Below, piece after piece: positions 28,452 through 36,980 of a DNA stretch of 64,000 bases (position 1 is the stretch's first letter; the number at the start of each line of letters is the position of its first letter). The notes beneath the pieces are model-generated. The model did not search any database, was not told the DNA's origin, and was given only the letters and a program-made list of their open reading frames with translations. The stretch spans positions 108,498 to 172,497 of the forward strand of contig NZ_OLMK01000011.1 of NCBI RefSeq assembly GCF_900290235.1, given 5' to 3'. Made by a program: the position numbers and the translations under genes. This DNA comes from Streptomyces sp. MA5143a (lineage in GTDB: Bacteria > Actinomycetota > Actinomycetes > Streptomycetales > Streptomycetaceae).

Positions 28452-28895
28452 TCACCCGCCCTTCAGAAGGCACTGGTAGGGCCGCTGCGGACGCGGTGTG
28501 CAACCGGCGGCGACGACCTTCCAGCCACCGGAGAACCGGGACAGGAACAGGGTGTCCCCGGGGAACTCCACACGGGCCTGCCGCCCGTACACGTCGACGC
28601 CCGCGCCCCGCTCCCCGGCCCCCTCGACGGACGGTACGTCCTCCTCCAGGACGCCCTCCTCGCACGCCGTACCGGCGGACTGCTCGACCTCCTCGCGTAC
28701 GGCGGGCGCCAGCACCCCGCACACGGCCCCGCCGTCACGCGCGCCCATGGCGCGTTCGAAGTCGAGGGCCGCGTCCAGGGCGGCCGTACGCCGCTCGTCC
28801 ACCGATCCGCAGCCGGTGGTCAGCACGAGGGGCCCCAGAGCGGCCCCCGTCACCACCACCGTGCGCAGCCGCCACCACCGCCGCCGCCAGGGCAT
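28452..28895 (-). CDS. Small secreted lipoprotein-like protein
   Basis: A 147-residue protein with an Arg/Trp-rich N-terminus, a hydrophobic segment and an LTTGC motif ending at Cys29, an acceptable though not ideal lipobox. The mature part begins with 'GSVDERRTAALDAALDFERAMGARDGGAVCGVLAP', contains a few Cys, and ends with 'FSGGWKVVAAGC' and a second Cys-containing tail, so disulfides outside the membrane are likely. ATG 28895 has GGGAGG six bases upstream. It leads a short operon with the tiny peptide and the duplicated membrane protein. Many Streptomyces carry similar small lipoproteins of unknown function. Confidence 0.72.
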   Translation of the reverse strand: MPWRRRWWRLRTVVVTGAALGPLVLTTGCGSVDERRTAALDAALDFERAMGARDGGAVCGVLAPAVREEVEQSAGTACEEGVLEEDVPSVEGAGERGAGVDVYGRQARVEFPGDTLFLSRFSGGWKVVAAGCTPRPQRPYQCLLKGG

Positions 28896-29016
28896 TGCCG
28901 CCTCCCGTTCGACCGTCCAGGGACGTGTCGAGGGAAGGTAACCCCGCCCCGCCGTCCGGCAGGGGCGCCGCGCGACGGGCACCCGCCCGCCTTCCCCCGG
29001 CTGGGGCAACCCGGCG

Positions 29017-29772
29017 CTACGCCGCGCTGGTCGCCGTGGCGGAAGAGCCGTCCACCGGCAGCCCGTACACGGCGAAGGCGCGCCGGATGACCGGCTGGGC
29101 GACATTGCGCACCCGTACCCCGCCGCTGGTGATGCCGTGCTCGGTGCCCAGATGGGCGTGGCCGTGGACGGCGAGGTCGGCGCCCGACTCGTCCACCGCC
29201 TCCGCCAGCAGATAGCTGCCCAGGAACGGGTAGATCTCCAGCGGCTCACCGACCAGCGTGTCCGGCACGGGCGAGAAGTGGGTGAGCGCGACACGCACCG
29301 CGCAGCCGTCCGCCGCCAGGCCGTCGAGGGCCCCGCGCAGCCCGTCCGCGAGTCCCCGGGTGTGCCGGACGAAGGCCTTCATCTCGGGTTCGCCGAACTC
29401 GCTGCCGCTGCGCCCGGCGAAGCCACCGCCGAACCCCTTCGTCCCGGCGACGCCCACCCGGACCCCGTCGACCTCGACGACGGTCCCCTCGCCCTCCAGC
29501 ACCGTCACGCCCGCCGAACGGAGGACGTCCGTGACGTCGTCGGGCCGCTCGGCGTGGTGGTCGTGGTTGCCGAGGACGGCGATCACGGGCACCGGCAGCC
29601 CCGCCACCTCGTCGGCGACGACCCGCGCCTCCTCGGGAGTGCCGTGCCGGGTGAGGTCCCCGGCCAGCAGCAGCAGATCGGCCTGCTGGTGCAGCGTCTC
29701 GAACGCGGGCCGGAGCAGACCACGGCTGTCCGGCCCCAGGTGGATGTCCCCGACGGCGGCTACCCGGATCAC
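29017..29772 (-). CDS. Calcineurin-like metallophosphoesterase
   Basis: A 251-residue soluble enzyme with the metal-ligand motifs of the family in order: GDIHLG near residue 8, LLLAGDLTRHG near 35, VLGNHDHH near 67, ALTHFSP near 165 and GHAHLG near 203. These residues hold two divalent metal ions and cleave phosphomono- or diesters; the physiological substrate is unknown. The start is GTG 29772, which overlaps the stop of the BON-like gene (GTGA), so it is the last gene of a coupled three-gene operon. Confidence 0.9.
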   Translation of the reverse strand: MIRVAAVGDIHLGPDSRGLLRPAFETLHQQADLLLLAGDLTRHGTPEEARVVADEVAGLPVPVIAVLGNHDHHAERPDDVTDVLRSAGVTVLEGEGTVVEVDGVRVGVAGTKGFGGGFAGRSGSEFGEPEMKAFVRHTRGLADGLRGALDGLAADGCAVRVALTHFSPVPDTLVGEPLEIYPFLGSYLLAEAVDESGADLAVHGHAHLGTEHGITSGGVRVRNVAQPVIRRAFAVYGLPVDGSSATATSAA

Positions 29773-30149
29773 GACAGATCCTCCGGATGGTCCGGCGCGG
29801 ACACGTCGGCCAGCGCGATGTCGGCCCGGACGGCGATGCCCGGCAGCTCCTCCGCCGCCAGACGCAGGATCGCCTCACGGTCGTGGGCGGTGGACGCGGT
29901 GCCGGTGATGTGCACCGAGTCGCCCCGCGACTCGATCCGCATTCCCAGCTCGGCGAGATCACCACCGGCGAGCCGTTCGCCCAGGTGGGCGATGCGGTAC
30001 TCGGTGTTCGAGGTGGGGTGCGCGGTGTGCGCGGCCTGCCCGGACCGGGCGGACCGCTCGGACGGCGCGGGGCCGGTGGGGGCGTCCGGTTCGCCGGTGG
30101 CGTCCGGGCCGGCTTCGGCGCGCGTGCCGTCGTCAGATGGTGTCGCCAT
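29769..30149 (-). CDS. Small BON-domain-like protein
   Basis: A 126-residue protein. Residues 1-50 are a low-complexity Asp/Gly/Pro/Ala segment; residues 50-115 form an alpha-beta unit with 'RIESRGDSVHITGTASTAHDREAILRLAAEELPG' and a following strand 'VRADIAL', as in BON domains (phospholipid/hydrophobic-ligand binding, e.g. OsmY). No signal peptide is seen. Its start lies 17 bases inside the end of the nucleotidyltransferase gene and its stop overlaps the phosphoesterase start, so it is translated as part of that operon. BON assignment is by pattern only. Confidence 0.7.
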   Translation of the reverse strand: MATPSDDGTRAEAGPDATGEPDAPTGPAPSERSARSGQAAHTAHPTSNTEYRIAHLGERLAGGDLAELGMRIESRGDSVHITGTASTAHDREAILRLAAEELPGIAVRADIALADVSAPDHPEDLS

Positions 30150-30780
30150 GGCCGGTCTCCTCCGGCTCGATCACATGGAGGCGCTCCAGCAGATACAGGA
30201 AGGCCGCGGGCATCGGTACGGCACCGCACTCCCGCCGGACCCTGGCCCAGTCGATCTTCTCCCGCAGGGTCCGGGCGATCGGCAGCGCGGAACCGAAGTC
30301 GCAGTAGTGCTCCGAGAACGACATCAGCCGCCCCATGAGCAGGTCCGTCGCCGACAGCACCGGCATCCACACGGACTGGACCGACAGCACCTCCGCCCGG
30401 TCCAGCAGCTCCCGGCTCACCGGCACCCGGGCCGGCCGGAAGATCAGATCGACCTCCTGCCCGTGACTGCGGGTCTTCAGCAGCCAGTCCTCGGGAGGCT
30501 GGACCACCGCGAGGCCCGCCGACTCCAGGGTCACGGTGACGGCGTCGATGTCCTCGGGCAGGACACAGAAGTCGACGTCGTGCTGGAGGGTGCCCGGGCC
30601 GCCGTGGGCGTACACGGCGACGCCGCCCGCCAAGGCGAAGGGGTGCCCGCCCGCCTTGAGCAGCGAAGCGACCTCCTTGGCCGCCTCGAGAATCGCCTGG
30701 GTGCGGTCCGGTGGGAGCCCGTCGTCGTTCGGGTCGGCGAGCTCGCCCGCCGACCGGACTCCGCCGTCCCGCGTCTTCAC
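30133..30780 (-). CDS. Nucleotidyltransferase-fold protein
   Basis: A 215-residue protein with the polymerase-beta-like signature 'FALAGGVAVYAHGGPGTLQHDVDFCV' (GG then D-x-D about ten residues on) near residue 55, and a later 'GQEVDLIFRP' supplying the third acid. Similar stand-alone proteins are annotated as nucleotidyltransferases or type IV toxin-like AbiEii relatives; there is no matching antitoxin next to it here, so I do not call it a toxin. The start is GTG 30780 with a strong GGAGGG six bases upstream; the stop falls inside the next gene. It heads the operon with the BON-like protein and the metallophosphoesterase. Confidence 0.75.
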   Translation of the reverse strand: MKTRDGGVRSAGELADPNDDGLPPDRTQAILEAAKEVASLLKAGGHPFALAGGVAVYAHGGPGTLQHDVDFCVLPEDIDAVTVTLESAGLAVVQPPEDWLLKTRSHGQEVDLIFRPARVPVSRELLDRAEVLSVQSVWMPVLSATDLLMGRLMSFSEHYCDFGSALPIARTLREKIDWARVRRECGAVPMPAAFLYLLERLHVIEPEETGHGDTI

Positions 30781-30845
30781 GCGCGCCCTCCGGCCGCCGC
30801 CACGAAGAGTGCGGGGCACCGCTGGAGCACGTACGGGTTCTCCAT
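30777..30845 (-). CDS. Possible 22-aa leader peptide coupled to the nucleotidyltransferase
   Basis: ATG 30845 opens a 22-codon frame (begins MENPYVLQRCPALF) whose TGA overlaps the GTG of the nucleotidyltransferase gene as GTGA. A purine-rich GGAAGG lies unusually close before the ATG. Only its overlap geometry, repeated three times in this neighbourhood, argues that it is translated. Confidence 0.35.
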   Translation of the reverse strand: MENPYVLQRCPALFVAAAGGRA

Positions 30846-30926
30846 GCCTTCCACGATAGTGCGGCCGCGGGCGATGGCGAGGCGGGCGACCGGGGGCGGG
30901 ACCGTACGCCGCTCTGAATCGTGTCC

Positions 30927-33900
30927 TCATCCACGCCAGACGCGTTCGATCTCTTCGAACTCGGCGGAGTGGCTGCCGGGCGGCAGTGCCGCCCGTAGAT
31001 GAGGCAGGTCGGTGGGCCGCAGCAGCCGGAGAGCCGTCGGCGGCAGGGCGTCCAGGATGCGGGCGGCGTGCGCGGCCAGCCAGCCGGTAAGGCCCAGATC
31101 CGCAGCGATGCGGAGCAGGCTGATGAGGTAGGCGGGGTGGTGGCTGGCTGTCCGGGCCAGGTTGAGGTCGGTGACGATGTCGTCGAGCAGCGCTTCCGCC
31201 GTGCGCGCGTCAGGCATCGCGAACCACTCCCATGCGCTGCTGGAGAGTCCCGCCTGTGCCAGGAGCAGCAGGGAACGGACCTCGTGCTTGCGGGTGAGCG
31301 TCTCATGCAGGGCGGTGAGTGCGTCGACCAGTTCGGTGCTCTGCCGACCCACGGCACGGTGCAGGCATTCGAACAGCGCGACCTCCGTGGTTCGACGGAT
31401 GGGCTGCACACGTGCCAGGCCGCTCTTCAGCCTGTCCATGATGTCGGTGAGTTCCGCGTCGGAGAGATCGGGAACGTCGTGCACCAGCTGGCGGACCACG
31501 ATGTCCATGCAACGGGAGGCGTCCTCTTTGACCACGAGTGCCGCGATGCCCCGCAGACATCTGTCGTAGGAGTCATGCAGTCGGGGCCGGGACTCGGTGT
31601 CCCGGGCGATCAGGGCTATGAATGCCTGGGCCGTCGACCGCAAGCGGTTCTCGCTGTCGTAGTAGTACGACTTCATGGCTCCCGGTACCTGGCGCAACAG
31701 CGGATACGCCGCGTGCAGCAGCAGGTCCGCGTCGGGGTCACCGGCGAATCTGACGCTCGCGACCAGACTTTCCGTGGTGCGGCCCTGCACAGGCGTCTGT
31801 GTGGGGGCCGACGGTGGCCGCTGGTCCGGTTCCGTTTCGGCGCGCAGGCCGAGGTGGTGGTCCTGGACCGATGGGGGGCGGGTGCCGATCAGCAGATCCG
31901 GCCGCGCCGGGGACGTCGGCGTGGCGGGACGTACACAGTGCTCCACGCCCAGGGAGGCCGAGAACTGCTGCCAGGACTCCTCGGGCAGCTGGGACTGCCA
32001 CATCAGCACATGCCGTCGCCAGCTGTTCATCAGGTCCTGGGCGTGCAGGAAGTGTGACCCGTGGACGGACTGGTCGTCACCGCTCCACGCGGCGATCAGG
32101 ATGAGGTTCGCCTCGTACACGGCATTGCGGTGCGTCCTGGTCATGGGCACCGGGGCGTAGCCGGAGACCGAGCGTTCCGGATCCCACGCGGCGGCACGGA
32201 AGTGACCGCCCAGCAGCGCGGGGAGCCGGTGGCGGGTCGCGTCCGGCCAGGTGGCGAGCATGTCGCCCAGGTTGGACACGACCTGTGCGCGATCGGTCAG
32301 AGGGACGAAGGACAGGAGGTCGTACAGTTCGCCGTCGTCCGGGACGGTGTCGGCCTCCAGGCGTCGCAGTGCCTTGTCGATGAGGCGTGCGGTCAGATGC
32401 TCGCCGAAGGTCGCGTGCATGAACTCGTAGCAGCGCAGGCGCTCGTCGGCGACGACGGCCTGGGCCTCGTGGACGAAGAAGAACCGCCCGAAGAGCAAAC
32501 CCGGGACACGTCCGCCGTCGCCGGGTGCGGGGGTTTCGAGGGCGTCGAGAGCGTGGTTCGCGTCCTCGCCGCTGATCGACTGGCTGCCCCGGTGGAACAT
32601 GCCGGCGGCCACGATCGACAGCCGGTCGAGCTCCCGCTCGGCGGCAGCGGCCTCCTCCGCCGGTGGAAGGGGCCCGTCCTTGTCCACCTGGCGTCGGGCG
32701 AACTCCGTGAGCAGACGGTCGTACAGTTCCGTCCGGCTGATGCCATTGCCGCGCAGCCGGGGCAGGGCGTTGTCCGCCGCGTCGTACAGGGCCAGCATGA
32801 GCAGCAGGAGGGGCTGGGCCGCGAGGTCCCTGTGGGCGGGCAGGACGGTTTCGGGGCTGAGGGGCTGGAGCCCGTTCCGCTCGAAGTACCCCGCGTTCTC
32901 GGTGTTCCAGATGCGCAGCCAGCGCCTGGTCTCCGTCTCTTCGAACGGGGCGATGTGGAGTACGTGGCTGTCGGGTGGGATCTCGGCGCGGTCCGCCACG
33001 ACGGTGCGACTGGTAACGATCACGACCAAGGGGCGGCCGAGGCCCGCTTCCCGCTTCTGGAAGGTCCTGATGTCCCTGAGATAGCCCCACAACCGGGTGG
33101 GTTCGAGTTTCTGCGCTCCGGCCTGGAGCAGTTCGTCGAAACCGTCCAGCAGGACAACGGGGATCACGTCGGGCGCGCCGTCGCCGTACCACTCGGCCCA
33201 GCTCACGGGTCGGCGTACCAACTGGCGCAGCGCGTACTCCAGTTGTTCCTGGAGGTCGCCCTCAGCCGGAGTGAACCGCAGTTCGACCGGTACGGTACGG
33301 AACTCGCTGGCCGGGAGCCTCGCCGCCAGCAGCTTGGTGAGCAGCGACTTGCCCGCCCCCGGGTCGCCCAGGACGACCAACGGCGCCATGAGGGCGGGGA
33401 GACCGAGGAGAAAGGACGCGAGGTAGCGCTCGATGCCGTCCTGCGAGGGCTGCCCCGCCCACCACTTGTCCGAGGCGATGCTGTCGCGCGATCCGTCCGC
33501 CGGATCGGCAAGCCGGAACCGCGGGTTCACATAACCGTCCGCGAGGTTCGGCACCCGTGGCCCCGACGTGTCCTCGGCCGACCCGCCGAGTCGGGCGATG
33601 GGCTCATGCAGGTCCATGGAACCGGCCGACGAGACGTCCTCCAGGCCCGCGAACTCCGCCAGCGTCTTTCCCAGCCCGGCCAGAGCGACTTTGTCCCGGT
33701 CGTCCGTAGGCAGGTCCGCGCCCCCCGGGCGCACACCGGCGACCAGGGCGAACTCCGGGCAGGCCGCGGCAAGGGGGGAGGCCAGCTCGCGGTACGCGTC
33801 GAGGAACTCAGGAGAGCGCTGTGGCGTGGCGGCGTCCTGGAGGGAGGCCAGCGGCGACCGGTGAGCGAGGTGAGTGGCGTCCGCCAGGTTCCGCACCAGG

Positions 33901-34541
33901 CGGGGGGCCTCGTCGCGGTCCGCGAACCTCATGACCGACGCTGTCACCAGCACCACGCGAGCGGCCTGGATGAGAGCGAGGCGTCCGACCCCGCGTGCTG
34001 CTCGCACCCGCGCAGGAAGCCGCTCCAGCAAGGTGTCCAAAACGGCCGGTCTCTCGTAGCCACCCTGCCGTCGCTCAGGGGGAAGCAGTAGCTTGCGCAC
34101 GGCGGTGGACGGGTCGACCGACCGGCCGACCAGGAGGAGGTCCACCGCCTGCTCGATGCCCATGCCCAGACAGGCACTCGCGTGGAGGGTCGGGGTGGGA
34201 GGCAGCGGAGGCGTCGTGGTGGTCCGTTTGCGGTGCTCGCGGATCGTCTCCATCGTCCGTTGCAACTCGGCGTGACGCGTCTTCCACAACTGCTCGTCCG
34301 CATGGACGCCCAGGAGCGCCGATTGCCCCTGGGGCATCTGTGGGGCGCACAGGGCGACGATCGTCCGCACCACCTCCCACTGAGGCTCCCGCTTCTGCCG
34401 CCCGTTGAGCATCTCCGAGACGGTGGATTCGGTCCGGCCGAGCGCCGCGGCGACCTCGGTCCGGGGCACACCGCAGTGGTCGACCAGGCGGCGAAGTTCC
34501 CGCCAGAAGACGGCGACAGGGCCGGACAAGGGATCGGTCAA
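30927..34541 (-). CDS. HTH-NACHT STAND-type NTPase (candidate defence/signal protein)
   Basis: A 1,204-residue protein. Residues 12-62 form an XRE-like helix-turn-helix (FWRELRRLVDHCGVPRTEVAAALGR, then TESTVSEMLNGRQ). A helical linker leads to a NACHT-type NTPase: Walker A GDPGAGKS with Lys398, Walker B LLDGFDEL with Asp466, then a VIVTSRT sensor strand near 510 and an 'RWLRIWNTENAGYF' helical lid. The C-terminal 600 residues are helical with no repeat I can name and would be the sensor or effector part. Bacterial NACHT proteins are reported as anti-phage ATPases; whether this one is, is inference. Start: TTG 34541 directly follows GGGAGGAGGAG, the best ribosome site in the frame; upstream in-frame codons would run into the divergent gene. 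It is transcribed away from a membrane coiled-coil gene that also starts with TTG. Confidence 0.85.
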   Translation of the reverse strand: MTDPLSGPVAVFWRELRRLVDHCGVPRTEVAAALGRTESTVSEMLNGRQKREPQWEVVRTIVALCAPQMPQGQSALLGVHADEQLWKTRHAELQRTMETIREHRKRTTTTPPLPPTPTLHASACLGMGIEQAVDLLLVGRSVDPSTAVRKLLLPPERRQGGYERPAVLDTLLERLPARVRAARGVGRLALIQAARVVLVTASVMRFADRDEAPRLVRNLADATHLAHRSPLASLQDAATPQRSPEFLDAYRELASPLAAACPEFALVAGVRPGGADLPTDDRDKVALAGLGKTLAEFAGLEDVSSAGSMDLHEPIARLGGSAEDTSGPRVPNLADGYVNPRFRLADPADGSRDSIASDKWWAGQPSQDGIERYLASFLLGLPALMAPLVVLGDPGAGKSLLTKLLAARLPASEFRTVPVELRFTPAEGDLQEQLEYALRQLVRRPVSWAEWYGDGAPDVIPVVLLDGFDELLQAGAQKLEPTRLWGYLRDIRTFQKREAGLGRPLVVIVTSRTVVADRAEIPPDSHVLHIAPFEETETRRWLRIWNTENAGYFERNGLQPLSPETVLPAHRDLAAQPLLLLMLALYDAADNALPRLRGNGISRTELYDRLLTEFARRQVDKDGPLPPAEEAAAAERELDRLSIVAAGMFHRGSQSISGEDANHALDALETPAPGDGGRVPGLLFGRFFFVHEAQAVVADERLRCYEFMHATFGEHLTARLIDKALRRLEADTVPDDGELYDLLSFVPLTDRAQVVSNLGDMLATWPDATRHRLPALLGGHFRAAAWDPERSVSGYAPVPMTRTHRNAVYEANLILIAAWSGDDQSVHGSHFLHAQDLMNSWRRHVLMWQSQLPEESWQQFSASLGVEHCVRPATPTSPARPDLLIGTRPPSVQDHHLGLRAETEPDQRPPSAPTQTPVQGRTTESLVASVRFAGDPDADLLLHAAYPLLRQVPGAMKSYYYDSENRLRSTAQAFIALIARDTESRPRLHDSYDRCLRGIAALVVKEDASRCMDIVVRQLVHDVPDLSDAELTDIMDRLKSGLARVQPIRRTTEVALFECLHRAVGRQSTELVDALTALHETLTRKHEVRSLLLLAQAGLSSSAWEWFAMPDARTAEALLDDIVTDLNLARTASHHPAYLISLLRIAADLGLTGWLAAHAARILDALPPTALRLLRPTDLPHLRAALPPGSHSAEFEEIERVWRG

Positions 34542-34556
34542 CTCCTCCTCCCTTCG

Positions 34557-34636
34557 GTTCGGTTCGGCGCGTAGTTCGGAAGCGTAGGGCCTGACCTGCT
34601 CTTCTCGCCCGGAGTTCGGGACGGATCGGAGTTCGG
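34557..34636. promoter_or_regulatory. Five GTTCGG repeats between the NACHT gene and its divergent partner
   Basis: GTTCGG occurs at 34557, 34562, 34574, 34614 and 34631 in the same orientation, the last two inside GGAGTTCGG copies 17 bases apart. The 167-base intergenic region must hold both promoters. The repeats are good candidates for binding by an HTH protein, possibly the N-terminal domain of the NACHT protein itself. Confidence 0.45.
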
Positions 34637-34708
34637 CAACGCCGGGTTCCCGCAGGTCCAAGCTCGTTGAGGAGAACGCCCACACTCTTTCGTTTCGGAG
34701 GAAGTACC

Positions 34709-35284
34709 TTGCCGACGTTGCTCTCGATTCCCGTGTCACGCGCCCTCGCCGCGGATGCCGCGGCGGACGGGGACGCCCTGACCGCCGCGCTCATCGGCGG
34801 GGTTGTGGCGGTGGTGCTCGCCCTCATCGGATGGCTTCTGCACGCCTGGTTCCGCCGACGTGACCACCGGCGGGCCGACCTCACGGAGACGGCGCGCACG
34901 CTGGGACGGGTGGATCTCGAAGTGCGGCGGCTGATGGCGCTCCGCCGGGCCCTCCGGGTGGAGGACTTCGAGACGCTCGACGAGCTTCTCCTCCATGTCC
35001 AGAGGGCCGCGGCTCGCAGCACGCAGGGCCGCAGGCTGAAATCCCTGGAGTCCCGGTTGACGCGACTGGCCGACGTGGTCGCACGGTTCACGGCCACGGC
35101 GAGTGCCGCCACCGAGGACGTCGAGCGGGCGCACCTCGCCGTCTCGGCGCTGACCGACGTGCCCGCGGCACTGAGCCTGCACGGACTGGTCGGCGCCGTG
35201 CAGGACCAGGTACGAGGGGCCGAGGAGGTCGCCGCGGCGGTGCGGGCCGCGGAGGACCGTGTGGAAAGGCTCCGGGCCGCCTGA
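34709..35284 (+). CDS. Single-pass membrane coiled-coil protein divergent to the NACHT gene
   Basis: A 191-residue protein. A short N-terminal segment is followed by one membrane helix (ALTAALIGGVVAVVLALIGW, about residues 27-46), a basic stop-transfer patch (FRRRDHRRAD) and about 140 residues of amphipathic helix with heptad-like spacing, predicted to be cytoplasmic. I know no family. The start TTG 34709 follows GGAGGAAG at 8 bases; an in-frame TTG at 34667 is possible but has a poorer site. Its head-to-head arrangement with the NACHT gene, both with TTG starts and strong ribosome sites, makes joint function plausible: for example a membrane partner or effector. That is inference. Confidence 0.7.
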   Translation: MPTLLSIPVSRALAADAAADGDALTAALIGGVVAVVLALIGWLLHAWFRRRDHRRADLTETARTLGRVDLEVRRLMALRRALRVEDFETLDELLLHVQRAAARSTQGRRLKSLESRLTRLADVVARFTATASAATEDVERAHLAVSALTDVPAALSLHGLVGAVQDQVRGAEEVAAAVRAAEDRVERLRAA

Positions 35285-35419
35285 CGGTGGTCCCGCGATC
35301 GGCCGCAGACGACCTGGCTGATCGTCACCGGCAGAACGGCCACGAGAAGTCGCCGCTCCCGTACAGTCCGTGCTGTGCCGTGTGGCGGCCGTGCCCGGCG
35401 GTCGGCCAGGGGAGGAGAC

Positions 35420-36754
35420 ATGGATACCGCAGCCGGTTCGGGCCCGCCGCCGTCCGCCCCCGGAGCGGACGCCCGGCCCGTTCCCGAAGTCGAGCCCGAG
35501 GTCGTCGAGCGGTGGCGGTCCGGGGGAGGCGAGCTCGTCGAGCTGTTGACGGAGGTGCGCGCGCGGCGCGGCGGTGTCGCGGCCTTCCGTCTCGGACCGT
35601 CGCCCACCGTCCTCGTCACCGACCCGCAGGCGGTCCAGCACGTCCTCGCCCTGCGCCCCGAACGGTACGTCAAGCGCTCCCACCGTGCCCGTCTGCTGGT
35701 CGGCGACGGTGTCCTCGCCGCCACCGGCGCGGCCTGGAAGGCCCAACGCCGCCTGTTGCAGTCGCAGTTCACCGGTACCGGCATGCGCCGACACGAACAC
35801 CGGATCACTTCCGCCGCGCAAACCACCGCCGCACGCTGGAACGCGTACGCCCGTGACGGCCGGACCCTGGACGTCGGGCGTGAGATGCGCCGCTACGCCC
35901 TGGACGCCATCTGGCGCACGCTCACCGGACATCCCCTCGACGACGAGACCGAGCGGGAACTGGCCGCTGTCGCCGGCGTCGGGGCCGCCCTTCCCACGCT
36001 GCCCGCCGATACCACCGCCGCGCGGGACGCCGTCGCCGCCGATCTGGCCCGGATCGACGCGGTCGCCCGGCACGCCATCGAGGCCGCCCGGAGGGGGGAG
36101 GCCGGTCCCGACGGTCCCGGCGTGCTGCACGTCCTGCTCGACGTGGCCCGCGAACGCCCGGAATACACCGACCAGTTGATCCGCGACGAGCTGGTCACCC
36201 TGCTCGCCGCCGGGCACGAGACCACCGCCACGACCCTGACCTGGCTGTACCTGCTCCTCGACCGGTACCCCGGTGCCCGTGAACAGGCGCTCGCCGCCGG
36301 CGGCGACGGCTCCCCCCAGCGTCGCCAGGCCCTCCAGGCCCTGGTGCACGAGACGCTCCGGCTCTACCCGTCCGCGTGGATCCTGCCCCGCCACGCCGCC
36401 GAGGCCGACACCCTCGCCGGCCACACCGTCGACGCGGGCACCGACCTCCTGGTCTGCCCGTACCTCACCCACCGGGACCCCGAACTCTGGCCCGATCCGG
36501 AGGAGTTCGATCCCCGCCGCTTCACCACCCCGGACGGCCGCCCCACCCACCCCGGCGCCTACTACCCCTTCGGCGTCGGCCCCCGAGCCTGCCTCGGCCT
36601 CCAGTTCGCCCTCCGCGAGTCCACCGTCGTCCTCGAACACCTCCTGCCCGCCCACACCTTGACGTTCTCCTCCACCCCCACGAGAACCGTGTACGGCATC
36701 ACGATCCGCCCCGACGGTCCCACCCCCGCCACACCGAGACCGCCGACTGCCTGA
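35420..36754 (+). CDS. Cytochrome P450
   Basis: A 444-residue P450 with complete hallmarks: I-helix LLAAGHETTATTL near 265, ExxR helix in HETLRLYP, PERF-like 'DPRRF', and heme loop FGVGPRACLG with Cys391. The aromatic 'AWILPRHAAEADTLAGHTVDAGT' region and the length place it with the CYP102/CYP4-like fatty-acid or terpene hydroxylase branch rather than with the macrolide type found in the PTM cluster. ATG 35420 is preceded by GGGGAGGAG. It starts 135 bases after the membrane coiled-coil gene and converges on the sensor-kinase gene. No ferredoxin gene is adjacent; substrate unknown. Confidence 0.92.
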   Translation: MDTAAGSGPPPSAPGADARPVPEVEPEVVERWRSGGGELVELLTEVRARRGGVAAFRLGPSPTVLVTDPQAVQHVLALRPERYVKRSHRARLLVGDGVLAATGAAWKAQRRLLQSQFTGTGMRRHEHRITSAAQTTAARWNAYARDGRTLDVGREMRRYALDAIWRTLTGHPLDDETERELAAVAGVGAALPTLPADTTAARDAVAADLARIDAVARHAIEAARRGEAGPDGPGVLHVLLDVARERPEYTDQLIRDELVTLLAAGHETTATTLTWLYLLLDRYPGAREQALAAGGDGSPQRRQALQALVHETLRLYPSAWILPRHAAEADTLAGHTVDAGTDLLVCPYLTHRDPELWPDPEEFDPRRFTTPDGRPTHPGAYYPFGVGPRACLGLQFALRESTVVLEHLLPAHTLTFSSTPTRTVYGITIRPDGPTPATPRPPTA

Positions 36755-36980
36755 ACGCGACGCTCAACGCAACCACCGGACCATGAAGAGCGCCTGCTCG
36801 CCGGCGAAGGCGAGGGCGTGCCGCATAAGGCTTCGGCACTCCGGTTTCCCCGGGCTCGGAGTCCGACGGTGTCCGCGAGGCCGTGGAGAACCGGGCTTTC
36901 GGGTCAGCGTGGGTGTCGACAGCAGGGCTTGGGCGTTCGTAAGGCCGTCGAAAGCCTGCCTCGGCGTCCGTGGCGCCGGC

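Noticed and set aside
30133..30780. AbiEii-type toxin of a type IV toxin-antitoxin pair
   Set aside because: The nucleotidyltransferase signature fits loosely, but there is no AbiEi-like antitoxin next to it and the neighbours are a BON-like protein and a phosphoesterase.
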